Positions 24,828 through 34,736 of a stretch of DNA of 64,000 nucleotides are shown one piece after another (position 1 is the stretch's first letter; every line of letters starts with the position of its first letter). The notes beneath the pieces are model-generated. The model made no database searches. It was not told where the DNA came from and saw only the letters and a program-made list of their open reading frames with translations. The position numbers were made by a program, and so were the translations under genes. This stretch comes from Stenotrophomonas sp. ASS1 (lineage in GTDB: Bacteria > Pseudomonadota > Gammaproteobacteria > Xanthomonadales > Xanthomonadaceae): the NCBI RefSeq assembly GCF_004346925.1, contig NZ_CP031167.1, positions 3,554,001 through 3,618,000 on the forward strand, read 5' to 3'.

Positions 24828-27499
24828 TGTTTTTCCTCCACGGTCGGCGCCGCGCTCGGCGGTGCCGGTGCCAGATAACCCACGACCGTGCACAGCAGGC
24901 CGTAGGCGATGAACGATGCGATGCCCAGCAGGTTGCCCAGGTGCTGGCGATCGACGATGACCAGCTTGGCCAGCACCACGCCCATCAGTACCGCACCCAC
25001 CATCCACAACACGCGCTGGCCACGGCGCGAGCCCCACACCCAGGCAATCACGCCGAGCACGCTCCACAGCACGGTCAGGCTGGTCTGCGCCAGGCTGAAG
25101 CGCATCATCGACGCGTTCCACGACAGGCCGCCCCACTGATGCACGCCATGCAGCACAACGCTGGTCAGCGCGACGAAGGTTGCCAGTGACAGCAGCGGCA
25201 CGCGGATACCCAGCAGCGCCTGCGGCGCCTGATCGCTGTACAGCCAACGCGCCAGCAGCAGCAGGCTCAGCCACTGCCCGATCTCCGCCGGATTCAACAC
25301 CGGCAGCCACAGCAGCGGCGCGGCATCGCCCGGCAACAGCTGGCCGGACAGCCAGCCGATCGACAACAGGCCGAACAGCACGCACTGCAGCGGCTGGCGC
25401 ACGCGATCGAACGCTTCACCCAGCGGCCAGCGCAGCGCATTCCAGCGCCACAGCGACAGCGCCGCCATCAGCAACCACGGCAGCGTCACCAGCAACGTGG
25501 TCCAGCCCTGTGCCAGCCCGGCTTCACCACCGCCCCACAGGGCCAGCAGCGAAAGCAGCGACGGCCACAGCAGCCACCACAGGAACTGCGCGATGCGTGC
25601 CACGGTGTCGCCGCCCTGGCGCAGGCACAGCAGCGTGCGCACACCCAGTACCGCGAACGCCGCCCAGGCCAGCGCACCGTAGCCGGCGAACGGTTGCTGG
25701 TGCGCATCGCTCTGTATCAGCGCCAGTGGGAAGCCCAGCGCCAGCATCGTCAGTGCGGTCATCCCCAGCGCACGCGCCGGCTGGCGGCGCTGCACCTCGG
25801 CGGCCAGCCATGCGGTCACCGCAGCCAGCACCAGCAGTGCATCCACTTCGGTGCGGTACGGGAAGAACCGGGTGATCTCGTGCACCAGGCCACCCAGCCA
25901 CCACAGCAGGCCCCACAGGTAGTAGACCAGGGCAATCTCGTGGCGCTGCCTGCGCTGGTAGCTCCAGGCCGACGCGAAGCCGGCAACGGCCAGCAGCAGT
26001 GCACCGATCGCGGTCGCGTTGAGCAGGAAGCGCAGGTCCTCATGCCAGTGATCGCCACCGGCCACGAAAGCGAACGCTGCGCCCATCTGCAACAACGCAC
26101 CGGACACCTGCGGCAGCCAGCGTTTCTGACGCAGGCCCAGCCAGGCCAGGCCTGCACCTTCCAGCGCGAACACCGCGCCGGTGGCACGCGCCGACAAGGC
26201 CAGCGGTACCGCCAGCGTGGCGAAGCCCACCGCCAGCACCGCATGCGACTGCGCCAGCACGGTGTACGACGCGCGCGCAATCAGTGCCCGCGCCAGTACG
26301 GCATAGATCGCCGCCAGGCCCAGTGCGCACAGCGCCAGCGTCATCGGCTGCTCGTGCAGCATGCCGGCCTGCAGCGAGAAGGCGACCAAGGGCGTACCGA
26401 ACACCAGGCTGCCGTCGACCAGGTCACGCCGCCCGGCGGGCTGCCGGCGTGCGTACAGCAGCGGGATCAGCAGGTAGAAGGCGAAGAACAGCAGCAGGAA
26501 CGGCTCGGTGCTGCTGAACTTGTCCGGCGCGTACTGCAGCACGCCCCAGAACGTACCGATGCCGAAGGTGAAGGCGAAGCCCAGCAGGTTCAGCGCGCGC
26601 CACGGCCGGAACCAGGCAATGGCGAAGATGCCGGCGTTGAGCACCGCGTAGTAGCTGAACAACCCCACGTGGTTGCCGCTGCCGGTGGACAGCCACAGCG
26701 GCGCCATGAAGCCTGCGAGGATGCCCAGCACCGCCAGCGTGCGCGAGTTCTGCACCACCGCCAGCACGCACAGCCCGGCCACCAGCGCGATCGAACTGGC
26801 AAAGGCAAACCCGGGGTTGAGCAGCTCGAACCGCTTGAACGCGGCGAAGATGGTCAGCAGCAGCACGCCGATGGCACCGCCCTGCAGCGCCAGTGCGAAC
26901 AAGCGCCGGCGCTCGCGCTGATGCCAACCGAACGCCAGCAGGCCCAGCGCACCCACGGTGACACCGGCCAGGCGCAGCTCGATCGGCAGCACCAGCCAGC
27001 CCTGGTCACTGACGTACTTCAACAGCGCGGCAACACCGGCCAGCAGCACCAGCATGCCGATCTTGACCGGCACGTTGCCCTCGGTGAACCAGCGCTTGAC
27101 CGCTCCGATGCCGCGCTCGATGAAGTTCGGCAGCGTCGGTTCGGAAGGCAACGGCGGCTGCACTGGCACGGGTGGCACCGGCGGTGGCGTGACCGGGCGC
27201 GGCGCCTCCGCTGCCGCAGGCACCGGTTCGTGCACCGGCGGCGGCGTTGGCTGGGGGGGAGGCGGCGCGGCAGCCGCCACCGGCCGCAGGAACGGTGGAT
27301 CGGCACTGGCCGCAGGCATGGGCGCAGCCCGTTCCGGCGCAGGCTCGGCTGCAGCCGGGCGGGCGGTCGGCGCGGCGGCCAAGGCACCTTCCAGCGCGGC
27401 CACACGACGGCGCAGGCCGGCAATCATCACCAGCGCTACCACCAGCAGCAGCGGGATGGCCAGCAGAACCAGTACCACCAGGGCTATCAATGCTTCCAT
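24824..27499 (-). CDS. DUF2339-family multi-pass membrane protein
   Basis: An 891-residue inner-membrane protein. An N-terminal helix (EALIALVVLVLLAIPLLLVV) is followed by a Pro/Ala-rich cytoplasmic or periplasmic linker (about residues 45-115). About twenty or more hydrophobic segments then run to the C-terminus. The motif FIERGIGAVKRWFTEGNVPVKIG just before the membrane block is typical of DUF2339. ATG 27499 has GGAAG six bases upstream; the TTG 18 bases earlier is less likely. It is translationally coupled to the downstream DUF3999 gene. The pair has been linked loosely to cell-envelope functions, and I cannot name an activity. Confidence 0.87.
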   Translation of the reverse strand: MEALIALVVLVLLAIPLLLVVALVMIAGLRRRVAALEGALAAAPTARPAAAEPAPERAAPMPAASADPPFLRPVAAAAPPPPQPTPPPVHEPVPAAAEAPRPVTPPPVPPVPVQPPLPSEPTLPNFIERGIGAVKRWFTEGNVPVKIGMLVLLAGVAALLKYVSDQGWLVLPIELRLAGVTVGALGLLAFGWHQRERRRLFALALQGGAIGVLLLTIFAAFKRFELLNPGFAFASSIALVAGLCVLAVVQNSRTLAVLGILAGFMAPLWLSTGSGNHVGLFSYYAVLNAGIFAIAWFRPWRALNLLGFAFTFGIGTFWGVLQYAPDKFSSTEPFLLLFFAFYLLIPLLYARRQPAGRRDLVDGSLVFGTPLVAFSLQAGMLHEQPMTLALCALGLAAIYAVLARALIARASYTVLAQSHAVLAVGFATLAVPLALSARATGAVFALEGAGLAWLGLRQKRWLPQVSGALLQMGAAFAFVAGGDHWHEDLRFLLNATAIGALLLAVAGFASAWSYQRRQRHEIALVYYLWGLLWWLGGLVHEITRFFPYRTEVDALLVLAAVTAWLAAEVQRRQPARALGMTALTMLALGFPLALIQSDAHQQPFAGYGALAWAAFAVLGVRTLLCLRQGGDTVARIAQFLWWLLWPSLLSLLALWGGGEAGLAQGWTTLLVTLPWLLMAALSLWRWNALRWPLGEAFDRVRQPLQCVLFGLLSIGWLSGQLLPGDAAPLLWLPVLNPAEIGQWLSLLLLARWLYSDQAPQALLGIRVPLLSLATFVALTSVVLHGVHQWGGLSWNASMMRFSLAQTSLTVLWSVLGVIAWVWGSRRGQRVLWMVGAVLMGVVLAKLVIVDRQHLGNLLGIASFIAYGLLCTVVGYLAPAPPSAAPTVEEKQ

Positions 27500-27583
27500 T
27501 GCATGCTTCCATTGCAATCCCGCGCCCCAGCGGCAGCGGTCGACCGCCCCATGCTACGACAGGGCTGGCCCCATAAACGACGA

Positions 27584-27602
27584 ACCCCGGCCAGGCCGGG
27601 GT
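27584..27602. terminator. Terminator hairpin of gap
   Basis: ACCCCGGCC-A-GGCCGGGGT is a perfect 9-bp stem with a one-base centre (in practice a tight loop), 22 bases beyond the gap stop on the minus strand. No long U-run follows. Confidence 0.65.
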
Positions 27603-27624
27603 CCGCGTGCGATCTTGGCCAGCC

Positions 27625-28762
<1,138 letters not shown>

Positions 28763-28822
28763 AGCGTTAGCGCGATGTGAGGCCGAGACTGGCCGCATCC
28801 ACCCAGCAACGAGATCACCCCC

Positions 28823-29452
28823 ATGCGCAAGACCTCCCCCCTGATCGTGGCCAGCCTGGCCGCCGCCCTGTCCCTCGCCGCCGCCCCGGCCATGGCCCAG
28901 TCCAAGGGCGACTGGACCCTCTCCGCCGGCGTGCACCAGGTGGCCCCGAAGTCGAACAACGGCTGGCTGGCCAACCACACCCTGAAGGTCGACGTCGACA
29001 ACGACGTCAAGCCGACCATCACCGGTGAGTACTTCATTGCCGACAACCTGGGCATCGAAGTGCTGGCCGCGCTGCCGTTCAAGCACGACATCAACATCAA
29101 CGGCCTGGGCCGCGTGGGCAGCACCAAGCAGCTGCCGCCGGTGGTGACCGTGCAGTACCACTTCAACAGCAAGGGCAAGGTGTCGCCGTTCATCGGTGCG
29201 GGCGTGAACTACACGACCTTCTTCAGCGAAGACACCACCGGTGCGCTGAAGGACAGCCGCCTGAAGCTGCAGGATTCGTGGGGCCTGGCCGCGCATGCGG
29301 GCGTGGACTTCGCGATCGGCGAGAAGGGCGCACTGCGCGTGGACATGCGCTGGATCGACATCGACAGCAAGGTGAAGTTGAACGGCGAGAAGATCGGCAC
29401 GGTCAACATCGATCCGCTGGTCTACGGCGCTTCGTACGTCTTCAAGTTCTAA
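28823..29452 (+). CDS. ompW: OmpW-family outer-membrane protein
   Basis: A 209-residue protein with a clear signal peptide (APAMA cleavage near residue 25) and an eight-stranded barrel ending in the terminal Phe (ASYVFKF). The OmpW landmarks TITGEYFIADNLGIEVLAA, PPVVTVQYHF and PFIGAGVNYTTFF are present. OmpW forms a narrow hydrophobic channel in the outer membrane and responds to oxygen, salt and oxidants in other bacteria. Two hairpin terminators follow. The FNR box at 28749 is the main regulatory sign. Confidence 0.94.
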   Translation: MRKTSPLIVASLAAALSLAAAPAMAQSKGDWTLSAGVHQVAPKSNNGWLANHTLKVDVDNDVKPTITGEYFIADNLGIEVLAALPFKHDININGLGRVGSTKQLPPVVTVQYHFNSKGKVSPFIGAGVNYTTFFSEDTTGALKDSRLKLQDSWGLAAHAGVDFAIGEKGALRVDMRWIDIDSKVKLNGEKIGTVNIDPLVYGASYVFKF

Positions 29453-29466
29453 GCGGTGTGTTGAGC

Positions 29467-29485
29467 GCGGGGGCTTCGCCCCCGC
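29467..29485 (+). terminator. Hairpin after ompW
   Basis: GCGGGGGC-TTC-GCCCCCGC, 14 bases after the ompW stop, a strong 8-bp stem without U-tract. Confidence 0.65.
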
Positions 29486-29519
29486 TCCCCCGCTACACGC
29501 AAAACCCTCGCAGCATGTT

Positions 29520-29545
29520 GCCCCGGTGATTGCCGGGGCTTTTTT
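29520..29545 (+). terminator. Intrinsic terminator with U-tract
   Basis: GCCCCGG-TGATTG-CCGGGGC followed by six T residues: a classical rho-independent terminator on the plus strand. It isolates ompW from the low-GC gene that follows. Confidence 0.85.
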
Positions 29546-29646
29546 GTTCTGAATTTCCCTACCCCGACCATGCCATGCCAAGAAACCACTAGCGCAGATA
29601 CGACTAGAATCTTCAGGCCTCCACCGACAAGAGAAGGAGCTCAACC

Positions 29647-31056
29647 ATGAAGTTGGCTTGGCTAACAATCGCGTTCCTTCTAGGAGCTCCGACGGCACAT
29701 GCCACTGACGTTGCAGATGGAACGTTCGCAATGATGTCCGGAGGATCCTGCGATGACTTTGCCCAAGACTGCTATCTGGACAATCCCGCCATCGCGGAGA
29801 AAGTAGTCGATCAACTTGCGGCAATCGGCGTCACGCGTTTTCTCGTACCATCGGCAACGTTGAGTCAGCTGCGTACCATTGCGACCCCGATCAGCACGCG
29901 AGGGCTTGAGTTCTTTACGTATGAACGTTGGACGTTCGAATCTGCAACCCAAGCCGGGAAGTTCAACTGCCAGACTTACACTCAGGAACGGATTGATCCA
30001 GTTCTAGTCAAACTCCGTGCCGAGTTTGGCAAGAGCTTTGCTGGTCTTCATTTCAAGGATGAACCACCAGAAAAAGACATTTCTCCACTCGCAGAGATGA
30101 ACCGATGCGTCAAAGGCGACCACCGTCTCGCAGGCATGAAGGTGTTCATCAACCTGTTCCCATTGCATGCCAACGCGGGCTCCTATGCGGGCACTGAACA
30201 TGCCGGCGCCATGTCACCCACTGACTATGGTGTGGATTGCATGGAAGCGAGTATTTCGCAACCTGAAAGAACCGCACAGATGGTGGCACGCTACTCGACG
30301 TTTGCGCGCCGGGTATCTGACGAGGTGCGCCCTGACTACCTCGCCTTCGACATTTATCCATTTACCCCGTCATTCAGGAAGTGTCCAACGGCGAAGGACC
30401 TTCTGATGTCCGAGAACATGTCGATCATTTCGAATCTCGCCAGATCCAGGGGGCAAACTGCCGTCGCTTACCTCCAGAATGTGCAATCCGCACATCCCTC
30501 GCTGGCCCAGGACCCTTTCGAGTACGCCAACTTCCATGATCTGCGTTGGTTCGCCGGATGGTCTTTTGCATTCGGCATCAACGGCTTCGCGAACTTCATT
30601 ACCCACGATGTCAGCAATGCCGCCAGTGTTCCGAATGGGAATGACATGCTCGGACTGCTCGACAAACGCAACAACCTTCGCAATCTGGCTTCGGATCAGC
30701 AAAGCACTTTCGGTGTAACGAGACAGGTCCAGTCCGCACTGGCAAACGTCAACTATCTGGGTTTTGCCGACAACAATCTCGGCGTTCCATCGGCCCAGGT
30801 CTCAGGCTGGCTGTCGAATTCATCATTCCTTGTGGGCGAGTACGGCAGCGACGATCGTTCCCTGGTCTATCTCGTCGTTACTGCTCGTGCCCCCCGGCAA
30901 TCGGCATCCGGGATCATTGGCCTCAACAAGTGGTGGCGGGAGGTGGAGAAACTGAACTTTGACACCGGCAAATGGCAGCGCGTTGGCAACGTGACCAACA
31001 AAGTCGACGTCGAAATAACCACAATACCTCTCGAGCTCTATCGACTAACGCACTGA
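29647..31056 (+). CDS. Secreted TIM-barrel-like protein with glycosidase-like motifs, low GC
   Basis: A 469-residue protein with a signal peptide (MKLAWLTIAFLLGAPTAHA). ATG 29647 is preceded by AAGGAG. I do not recognise the family with certainty. Several segments resemble clan-A-like glycoside hydrolase barrels: LHFKDEPPEKD (DEP motif at about residue 138, candidate acid/base), DYLAFDIYPF (about 235), and RWFAGWSFAFGINGFANF (about 300), like the W-x-A-x-x-G-x-x-G strand 7/8 region. A beta-rich C-terminal part follows. GC content is roughly 53-55% by eye against two-thirds in neighbours, with codons such as TTC/TTT and ACA that neighbours avoid. This points to recent acquisition. It has its own terminator-isolated position and no partner genes. 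Confidence 0.7.
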   Translation: MKLAWLTIAFLLGAPTAHATDVADGTFAMMSGGSCDDFAQDCYLDNPAIAEKVVDQLAAIGVTRFLVPSATLSQLRTIATPISTRGLEFFTYERWTFESATQAGKFNCQTYTQERIDPVLVKLRAEFGKSFAGLHFKDEPPEKDISPLAEMNRCVKGDHRLAGMKVFINLFPLHANAGSYAGTEHAGAMSPTDYGVDCMEASISQPERTAQMVARYSTFARRVSDEVRPDYLAFDIYPFTPSFRKCPTAKDLLMSENMSIISNLARSRGQTAVAYLQNVQSAHPSLAQDPFEYANFHDLRWFAGWSFAFGINGFANFITHDVSNAASVPNGNDMLGLLDKRNNLRNLASDQQSTFGVTRQVQSALANVNYLGFADNNLGVPSAQVSGWLSNSSFLVGEYGSDDRSLVYLVVTARAPRQSASGIIGLNKWWREVEKLNFDTGKWQRVGNVTNKVDVEITTIPLELYRLTH

Positions 31057-31233
31057 TCCCTCAACGTCGCCTTCCGCATGGTCAACTTTGCCATGTGGGA
31101 GCGCTCTCCCGGCTTACAGATTGATGACCGTGCCAGTCTCAAATTCGACCAGACAGGCCACTGAGGACGTGACTGTCTCTCCATGGGTCGTCATGCCAGC
31201 CCCCTCCTCTTCGCGCCCCGCTAGAATGTGCGC

Positions 31234-32052
31234 ATGAAAGCCCTGCACTCCCTGTTCCTCGCCGCCGCCCTGGCGCCGGCCCTGCTCTCCGTCTCCGCCC
31301 CCGCCCATGCCTGGGGCGCGCAAGGCCACCGTCTGGTCGCCGAAGTCGCCGACGCCCGCCTCAACCCCACCGCCCGCGCCGAAGTGGACCGCCTGCTGGC
31401 CACCGAACCGGATGCCACGCTGGCCAGCATCGCGCCGTGGGCCGACCAGCTGCGCGCCAAAGACCCGGGCCTGGGCCGTCGCTCGGCCGGCTGGCACTAC
31501 GTCAACATCGCCGAAGACAACTGCCACTACGAAGCACCGAAGCACTGCAAGAACGGCAACTGCATCGTCGAGGCCCTGAAGGCACAGAGCGCCATCCTCG
31601 GCGACCGCAGCCTGACCGACGGCGAGCGCCTGCAGGCGCTGAAGTTCGTCGTGCACCTGGTCGGCGATATCCACCAGCCGATGCACGCCGGTTACGCCCA
31701 CGACAAGGGCGGCAACGACTTCCAGCTGCAGTTCGGCAACCGCGGTACCAACCTGCACTCGCTGTGGGACAGCGGCATGCTCAACACCCGCAAGCTGGAC
31801 GACGCCGGCTATCTCCCGCTGCTGCAGAGCCAGCGCGCGCCGAAGCTGGTGCGCCAGTCCAACCCGCAGCGCGACCCGCAGACGTGGGCCGAAGCCAGCT
31901 GCCGCATCTCCATGCAAGCTGGCGTTTATCCGGCCTCGCGTAAAATCGGTGATGAATACACCGAGCGCTACCGGCCGCTGGCCGAAGCGCAGCTGCGACT
32001 GGCCGGTGAGAACCTGGCGCAGTTGCTGAACCGCGTGCTGGGCACGCGCTGA
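31234..32052 (+). CDS. Secreted S1/P1-type zinc nuclease
   Basis: A 272-residue S1/P1 nuclease that cuts single-stranded nucleic acids and releases 5'-mononucleotides, with 3'-nucleotidase activity in characterised relatives. The signal peptide ends AHA; the mature protein begins with Trp27, whose N-terminus is a zinc ligand in this family. Other ligands are visible: GHRLVAEVAD (His), WAD (Asp), WHYVN (His), HLVGDIHQPMH (His/Asp/His) and NLHSLWD (His/Asp). Cysteines for disulfides are present (NCHYEAPKHCKNGNC). ATG 31234 is preferred over GTG two codons before. It matches the S. maltophilia nuclease studied as SmNuc1, to my memory. The MBL gene follows 11 bp later, likely one operon. Confidence 0.95.
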   Translation: MKALHSLFLAAALAPALLSVSAPAHAWGAQGHRLVAEVADARLNPTARAEVDRLLATEPDATLASIAPWADQLRAKDPGLGRRSAGWHYVNIAEDNCHYEAPKHCKNGNCIVEALKAQSAILGDRSLTDGERLQALKFVVHLVGDIHQPMHAGYAHDKGGNDFQLQFGNRGTNLHSLWDSGMLNTRKLDDAGYLPLLQSQRAPKLVRQSNPQRDPQTWAEASCRISMQAGVYPASRKIGDEYTERYRPLAEAQLRLAGENLAQLLNRVLGTR

Positions 32053-32063
32053 GGAGCGTTCCA

Positions 32064-32864
32064 ATGTCAGTCCAGGTGCAGTCGTTCTTCCACCGTGACA
32101 GCAATACCTTCAGCTATCTGGTCAGTGATCCGGCCAGCGGCGAAGCGGCGCTGATTGACCCGGTCCTGGACTACGACCCGGATACCGACGCCAGCAGTGA
32201 AGCGCCGCTGCATGCCGCGTTGCAGGCCATCGAACAACAGGGCCTGCAGCTGCGCTGGCTGCTGGAAACCCACGCCCACGCCGACCATGTGTCGGCCGGG
32301 CGCCGCCTGAAGGAGCGCTTCCCGCAGGCCACGCTGGCCATCGGCGAAGGCATCCGCGCGGTGCAGGCCACCTTCGCACCGCGCTATGGGCTGCAGCTTC
32401 CGGCGGCCGATGACATCTTCGATCACCTGTTCAGCGATAGCGAAACCTTTGCTCTGGGCGAACTGCGCTGTCAGGTGATCGCCGTGCCCGGCCATACCAG
32501 CGACAGCATCGCCTACCTGATCGACGATGCGCTGTTCACCGGTGACTCGCTGTTCATGCCCGACGGCGGTACCGCCCGCTGCGACTTCCCGGGTGGCGAT
32601 GCCGCGCAGTTGTACCGTTCAATCCAGCGCCTGCTGGCGCTGCCCGATGCGACGCGCGTGTTCGTCTGCCACGACTACGGTCCGGGTGGTCGTGCATTCG
32701 CCAACGAAACCACCATCGGCGAACAGCGCGCACACAACATCCACGTGCATGACGGCGTGGCCGAGGCGGAGTTCGTCAGCGTGCGCCAGGCACGCGATGC
32801 GACGCTGGAAGAACCCAAGCTGATGCAGCCCGCGGTGAAGGCCAACATCCAGGGCGGGGCCTGA
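32064..32864 (+). CDS. MBL-fold hydrolase, persulfide dioxygenase / glyoxalase II-like
   Basis: A 266-residue cytoplasmic metallo-beta-lactamase-fold protein without a signal peptide. Metal ligands: THAHADH (about residues 70-76), PGHTSDS, TGDSLF (bridging Asp) and CHDYGPGG. The CHDY(GPGG) C-terminal motif and the spacing resemble ETHE1/Blh-type sulfur dioxygenases, which oxidise glutathione persulfide, more than glyoxalase II or beta-lactamases. ATG 32064 has GAGGAG upstream and sits 11 bp after the nuclease stop. A role in sulfide/persulfide detoxification is inference from family; no rhodanese or BigR gene lies nearby. Confidence 0.85.
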   Translation: MSVQVQSFFHRDSNTFSYLVSDPASGEAALIDPVLDYDPDTDASSEAPLHAALQAIEQQGLQLRWLLETHAHADHVSAGRRLKERFPQATLAIGEGIRAVQATFAPRYGLQLPAADDIFDHLFSDSETFALGELRCQVIAVPGHTSDSIAYLIDDALFTGDSLFMPDGGTARCDFPGGDAAQLYRSIQRLLALPDATRVFVCHDYGPGGRAFANETTIGEQRAHNIHVHDGVAEAEFVSVRQARDATLEEPKLMQPAVKANIQGGA

Positions 32865-32934
32865 TCCACGCCGCTGCGCTCGTCGGGCATGGCCCGGCGC
32901 TGCCCCGGTCATCGCAAGCGGTCATCGCAAGCGG

Positions 32935-33498
32935 TCATTTTCCCTGCGTACGCACCACGTGCTGTCCCTTCACGATCTCGAAGGTGAAGGCATACTGCAG
33001 GGTGACCGCCACCGGCTCGACGCGCTCGGCGCCGCGACAGTCGCCACGGTCGGCAGGCACCTTGCCAGCCGCGAAGTGGCAGACCGCTGCGGACGAGTAC
33101 TTCCACATCGCCACGGCTTCCTGCGCCGCCTGCAGCAGGGGCGCATTCTCGCCTGCAGCACCTGCCGCGCACTCAGGGCGATCGGTCAGCGGCACGCTGC
33201 GTTCGACGCTGCCCTGCGCATCCACCACCACCTGCAGGCAGATCGTAGTCGGCGCCAGTTCCGCGCGCGGATCACGATCGCCGACCTCCGGGTCCGGTGC
33301 CGCGTAGAGCTGTGGCATCCGGTAACCCTCGGTCGCACCCAGCGAATACACCTGCAACTGCCCACTGCCACCGCCCGCCTGCGGCTGCAGGCGCTGGTGG
33401 CCGACATTCTCGCTGCGGGTATCCACCGTGGTCAGCCGCTCCTGGCTGGCGCATCCGGCCAACAGCGCCGCCGTCATCCACAGCGGCGCGCACTTCAC
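32935..33498 (-). CDS. Lipoprotein with a TonB-C-like domain, in the BlaI/M56 cluster
   Basis: A 187-residue lipoprotein: the lipobox LLAGC gives Cys16. After a Gly/Gln-rich linker the C-terminal half reads TTICLQVVVDAQGSVERS, then AAQEAVAMWKYSSA and EPVAVTLQYAFTFEI. This is the strand-helix-strand pattern of a TonB C-terminal domain and parallels the fused domain of the M56 protein encoded just upstream (VEVDAQG, AAARSWTYRPA, AVKIPITFAM). Four cysteines in the domain are unusual. Its ATG overlaps the M56 stop by 4 bases, so the three genes blaI-like, M56 and lipoprotein form one operon. No function is known to me. Confidence 0.8.
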   Translation of the reverse strand: MKCAPLWMTAALLAGCASQERLTTVDTRSENVGHQRLQPQAGGGSGQLQVYSLGATEGYRMPQLYAAPDPEVGDRDPRAELAPTTICLQVVVDAQGSVERSVPLTDRPECAAGAAGENAPLLQAAQEAVAMWKYSSAAVCHFAAGKVPADRGDCRGAERVEPVAVTLQYAFTFEIVKGQHVVRTQGK

Positions 33499-34736
33499 TT
33501 CGCGTCCTCGGTGTCGTCCATCGCAAAAGTGATCGGAATCTTCACTGCGCCTGCCACCGGCTTGCCGTTCTTCATTGCCGGACGATAGGTCCAGCTGCGC
33601 GCAGCCGCCACCGACACCGCATCGAACACGCCGGGATTGGTAGCGCTGAGCACCTGGACATCGGCGGGACGCCCCTGCGCATCCACCTCCACGCGCAGGT
33701 TCACCACGCCGACCTGGCGCTGCTCGACCGCAGACTTCGGGTAGGACGGCGGTGGCATCTTGTCGACCTGGATCGGACGATCCAGCCCTGCCTTGGCCGC
33801 ATCTTCTTCAGCGTGCTCGAACGGCTCGACACCGATCCTCGGGCTCCCGGCCACGCCGCCCTGGCTGGCCCACGCCACCGCCCCCATGCCCAGGCACAAC
33901 CCGACCACCAGCACCTGCCCCGACACCCACGGCAATGCCTTCCGCTTGGACTGCTTCAACATGGCGATACGCTCCTTCAACACGGGTTGGCTGCGCCAAT
34001 GGCAGACCACCGGCGCAACCGGATGGACCAGCTGCGCCTTCAGCAGCGTGCTGGCGTAGAGACCGCGCAGCGCAGGCTGCGGGGCAATGGTGCGGGCATC
34101 GCAGGCCAGCTCCTGGTCAAGCAGGAATCGGCGGGAGGCCCACGGCAGAAGCGGATGGAACCAGAACACCGCGCGTGCCATCAGCAGCGCCCCATTGGCC
34201 CAGTGATCGCCATTGCGACGGTGGCTGCGCTCGTGCTGCAGGATCAGGCCCTGCTCCTGTGCGGTGAACTGCTGGTCGAAATCCGGGCCTACCACGATGC
34301 GCGGACGCCACAGGCCGACCAGCGCGGGCAGGCCCGGGTCGGCGCTGGCCTGCCAGCTGCCATCGGCGCGTGCACACAGTTGGCCCATGCCACGTTCAAA
34401 GCGCCGCTGCGCACGTAGATCGCGTAGCAGACAAAGGACCGCCCCCAGTGTCCATGCCAGCAGCAACAGCCCGGCCCACGGCAACGACTGCCCTGCCATG
34501 CCTTCGACGGCGCCGGGTACCACTTTCAGCGGCAGCGTCGGCACATGCTCCAGAAGTGCCACCTGCGGCAACGGCAGCATCAGTGCCAGCAGCAGCAACG
34601 GCAGCAACCACCAGCTGCGGTAGGCCAACGCCCCGCCCCCCAGCCGCACCAGCAAGGGTCGCAGCACCGCCAGCACGACCACGCCCACCGCCAGCCACAG
34701 GCTGGCCTGCCACAGCCCATCGAGCAGCTCAGTCAT
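33495..34736 (-). CDS. BlaR1-like M56 metallopeptidase fused to a TonB C-terminal domain
   Basis: A 413-residue integral-membrane protein. Three hydrophobic helices at the N-terminus precede a cytosolic M56 protease domain with the HExxH motif in QHERSHRRNGDHW (about residue 167) and the third-ligand region FLLDQELACDAR. A further helix (VLVVGLCLGMGAVAWA) leads to a periplasmic TonB-C-like domain (PSYPKSAVEQRQVGVVNLRV to the C-terminus). It lacks the penicillin-binding sensor domain of true BlaR1/MecR1, so it would sense something else. It probably cleaves or triggers loss of the BlaI-type repressor encoded just upstream, whose gene overlaps its start by 8 bases. Confidence 0.88.
   Translation of the reverse strand: MTELLDGLWQASLWLAVGVVVLAVLRPLLVRLGGGALAYRSWWLLPLLLLALMLPLPQVALLEHVPTLPLKVVPGAVEGMAGQSLPWAGLLLLAWTLGAVLCLLRDLRAQRRFERGMGQLCARADGSWQASADPGLPALVGLWRPRIVVGPDFDQQFTAQEQGLILQHERSHRRNGDHWANGALLMARAVFWFHPLLPWASRRFLLDQELACDARTIAPQPALRGLYASTLLKAQLVHPVAPVVCHWRSQPVLKERIAMLKQSKRKALPWVSGQVLVVGLCLGMGAVAWASQGGVAGSPRIGVEPFEHAEEDAAKAGLDRPIQVDKMPPPSYPKSAVEQRQVGVVNLRVEVDAQGRPADVQVLSATNPGVFDAVSVAAARSWTYRPAMKNGKPVAGAVKIPITFAMDDTEDAK

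Noticed and set aside
32064..32864. Metallo-beta-lactamase L1
   Set aside because: No signal peptide, and the CHDYGPGG and SDSIAYLIDD motifs fit persulfide dioxygenase or glyoxalase II relatives, not L1.
33495..34736. True BlaR1 beta-lactam sensor
   Set aside because: The periplasmic C-terminal domain has no SxxK/KTG penicillin-binding motifs; it looks like TonB-C.
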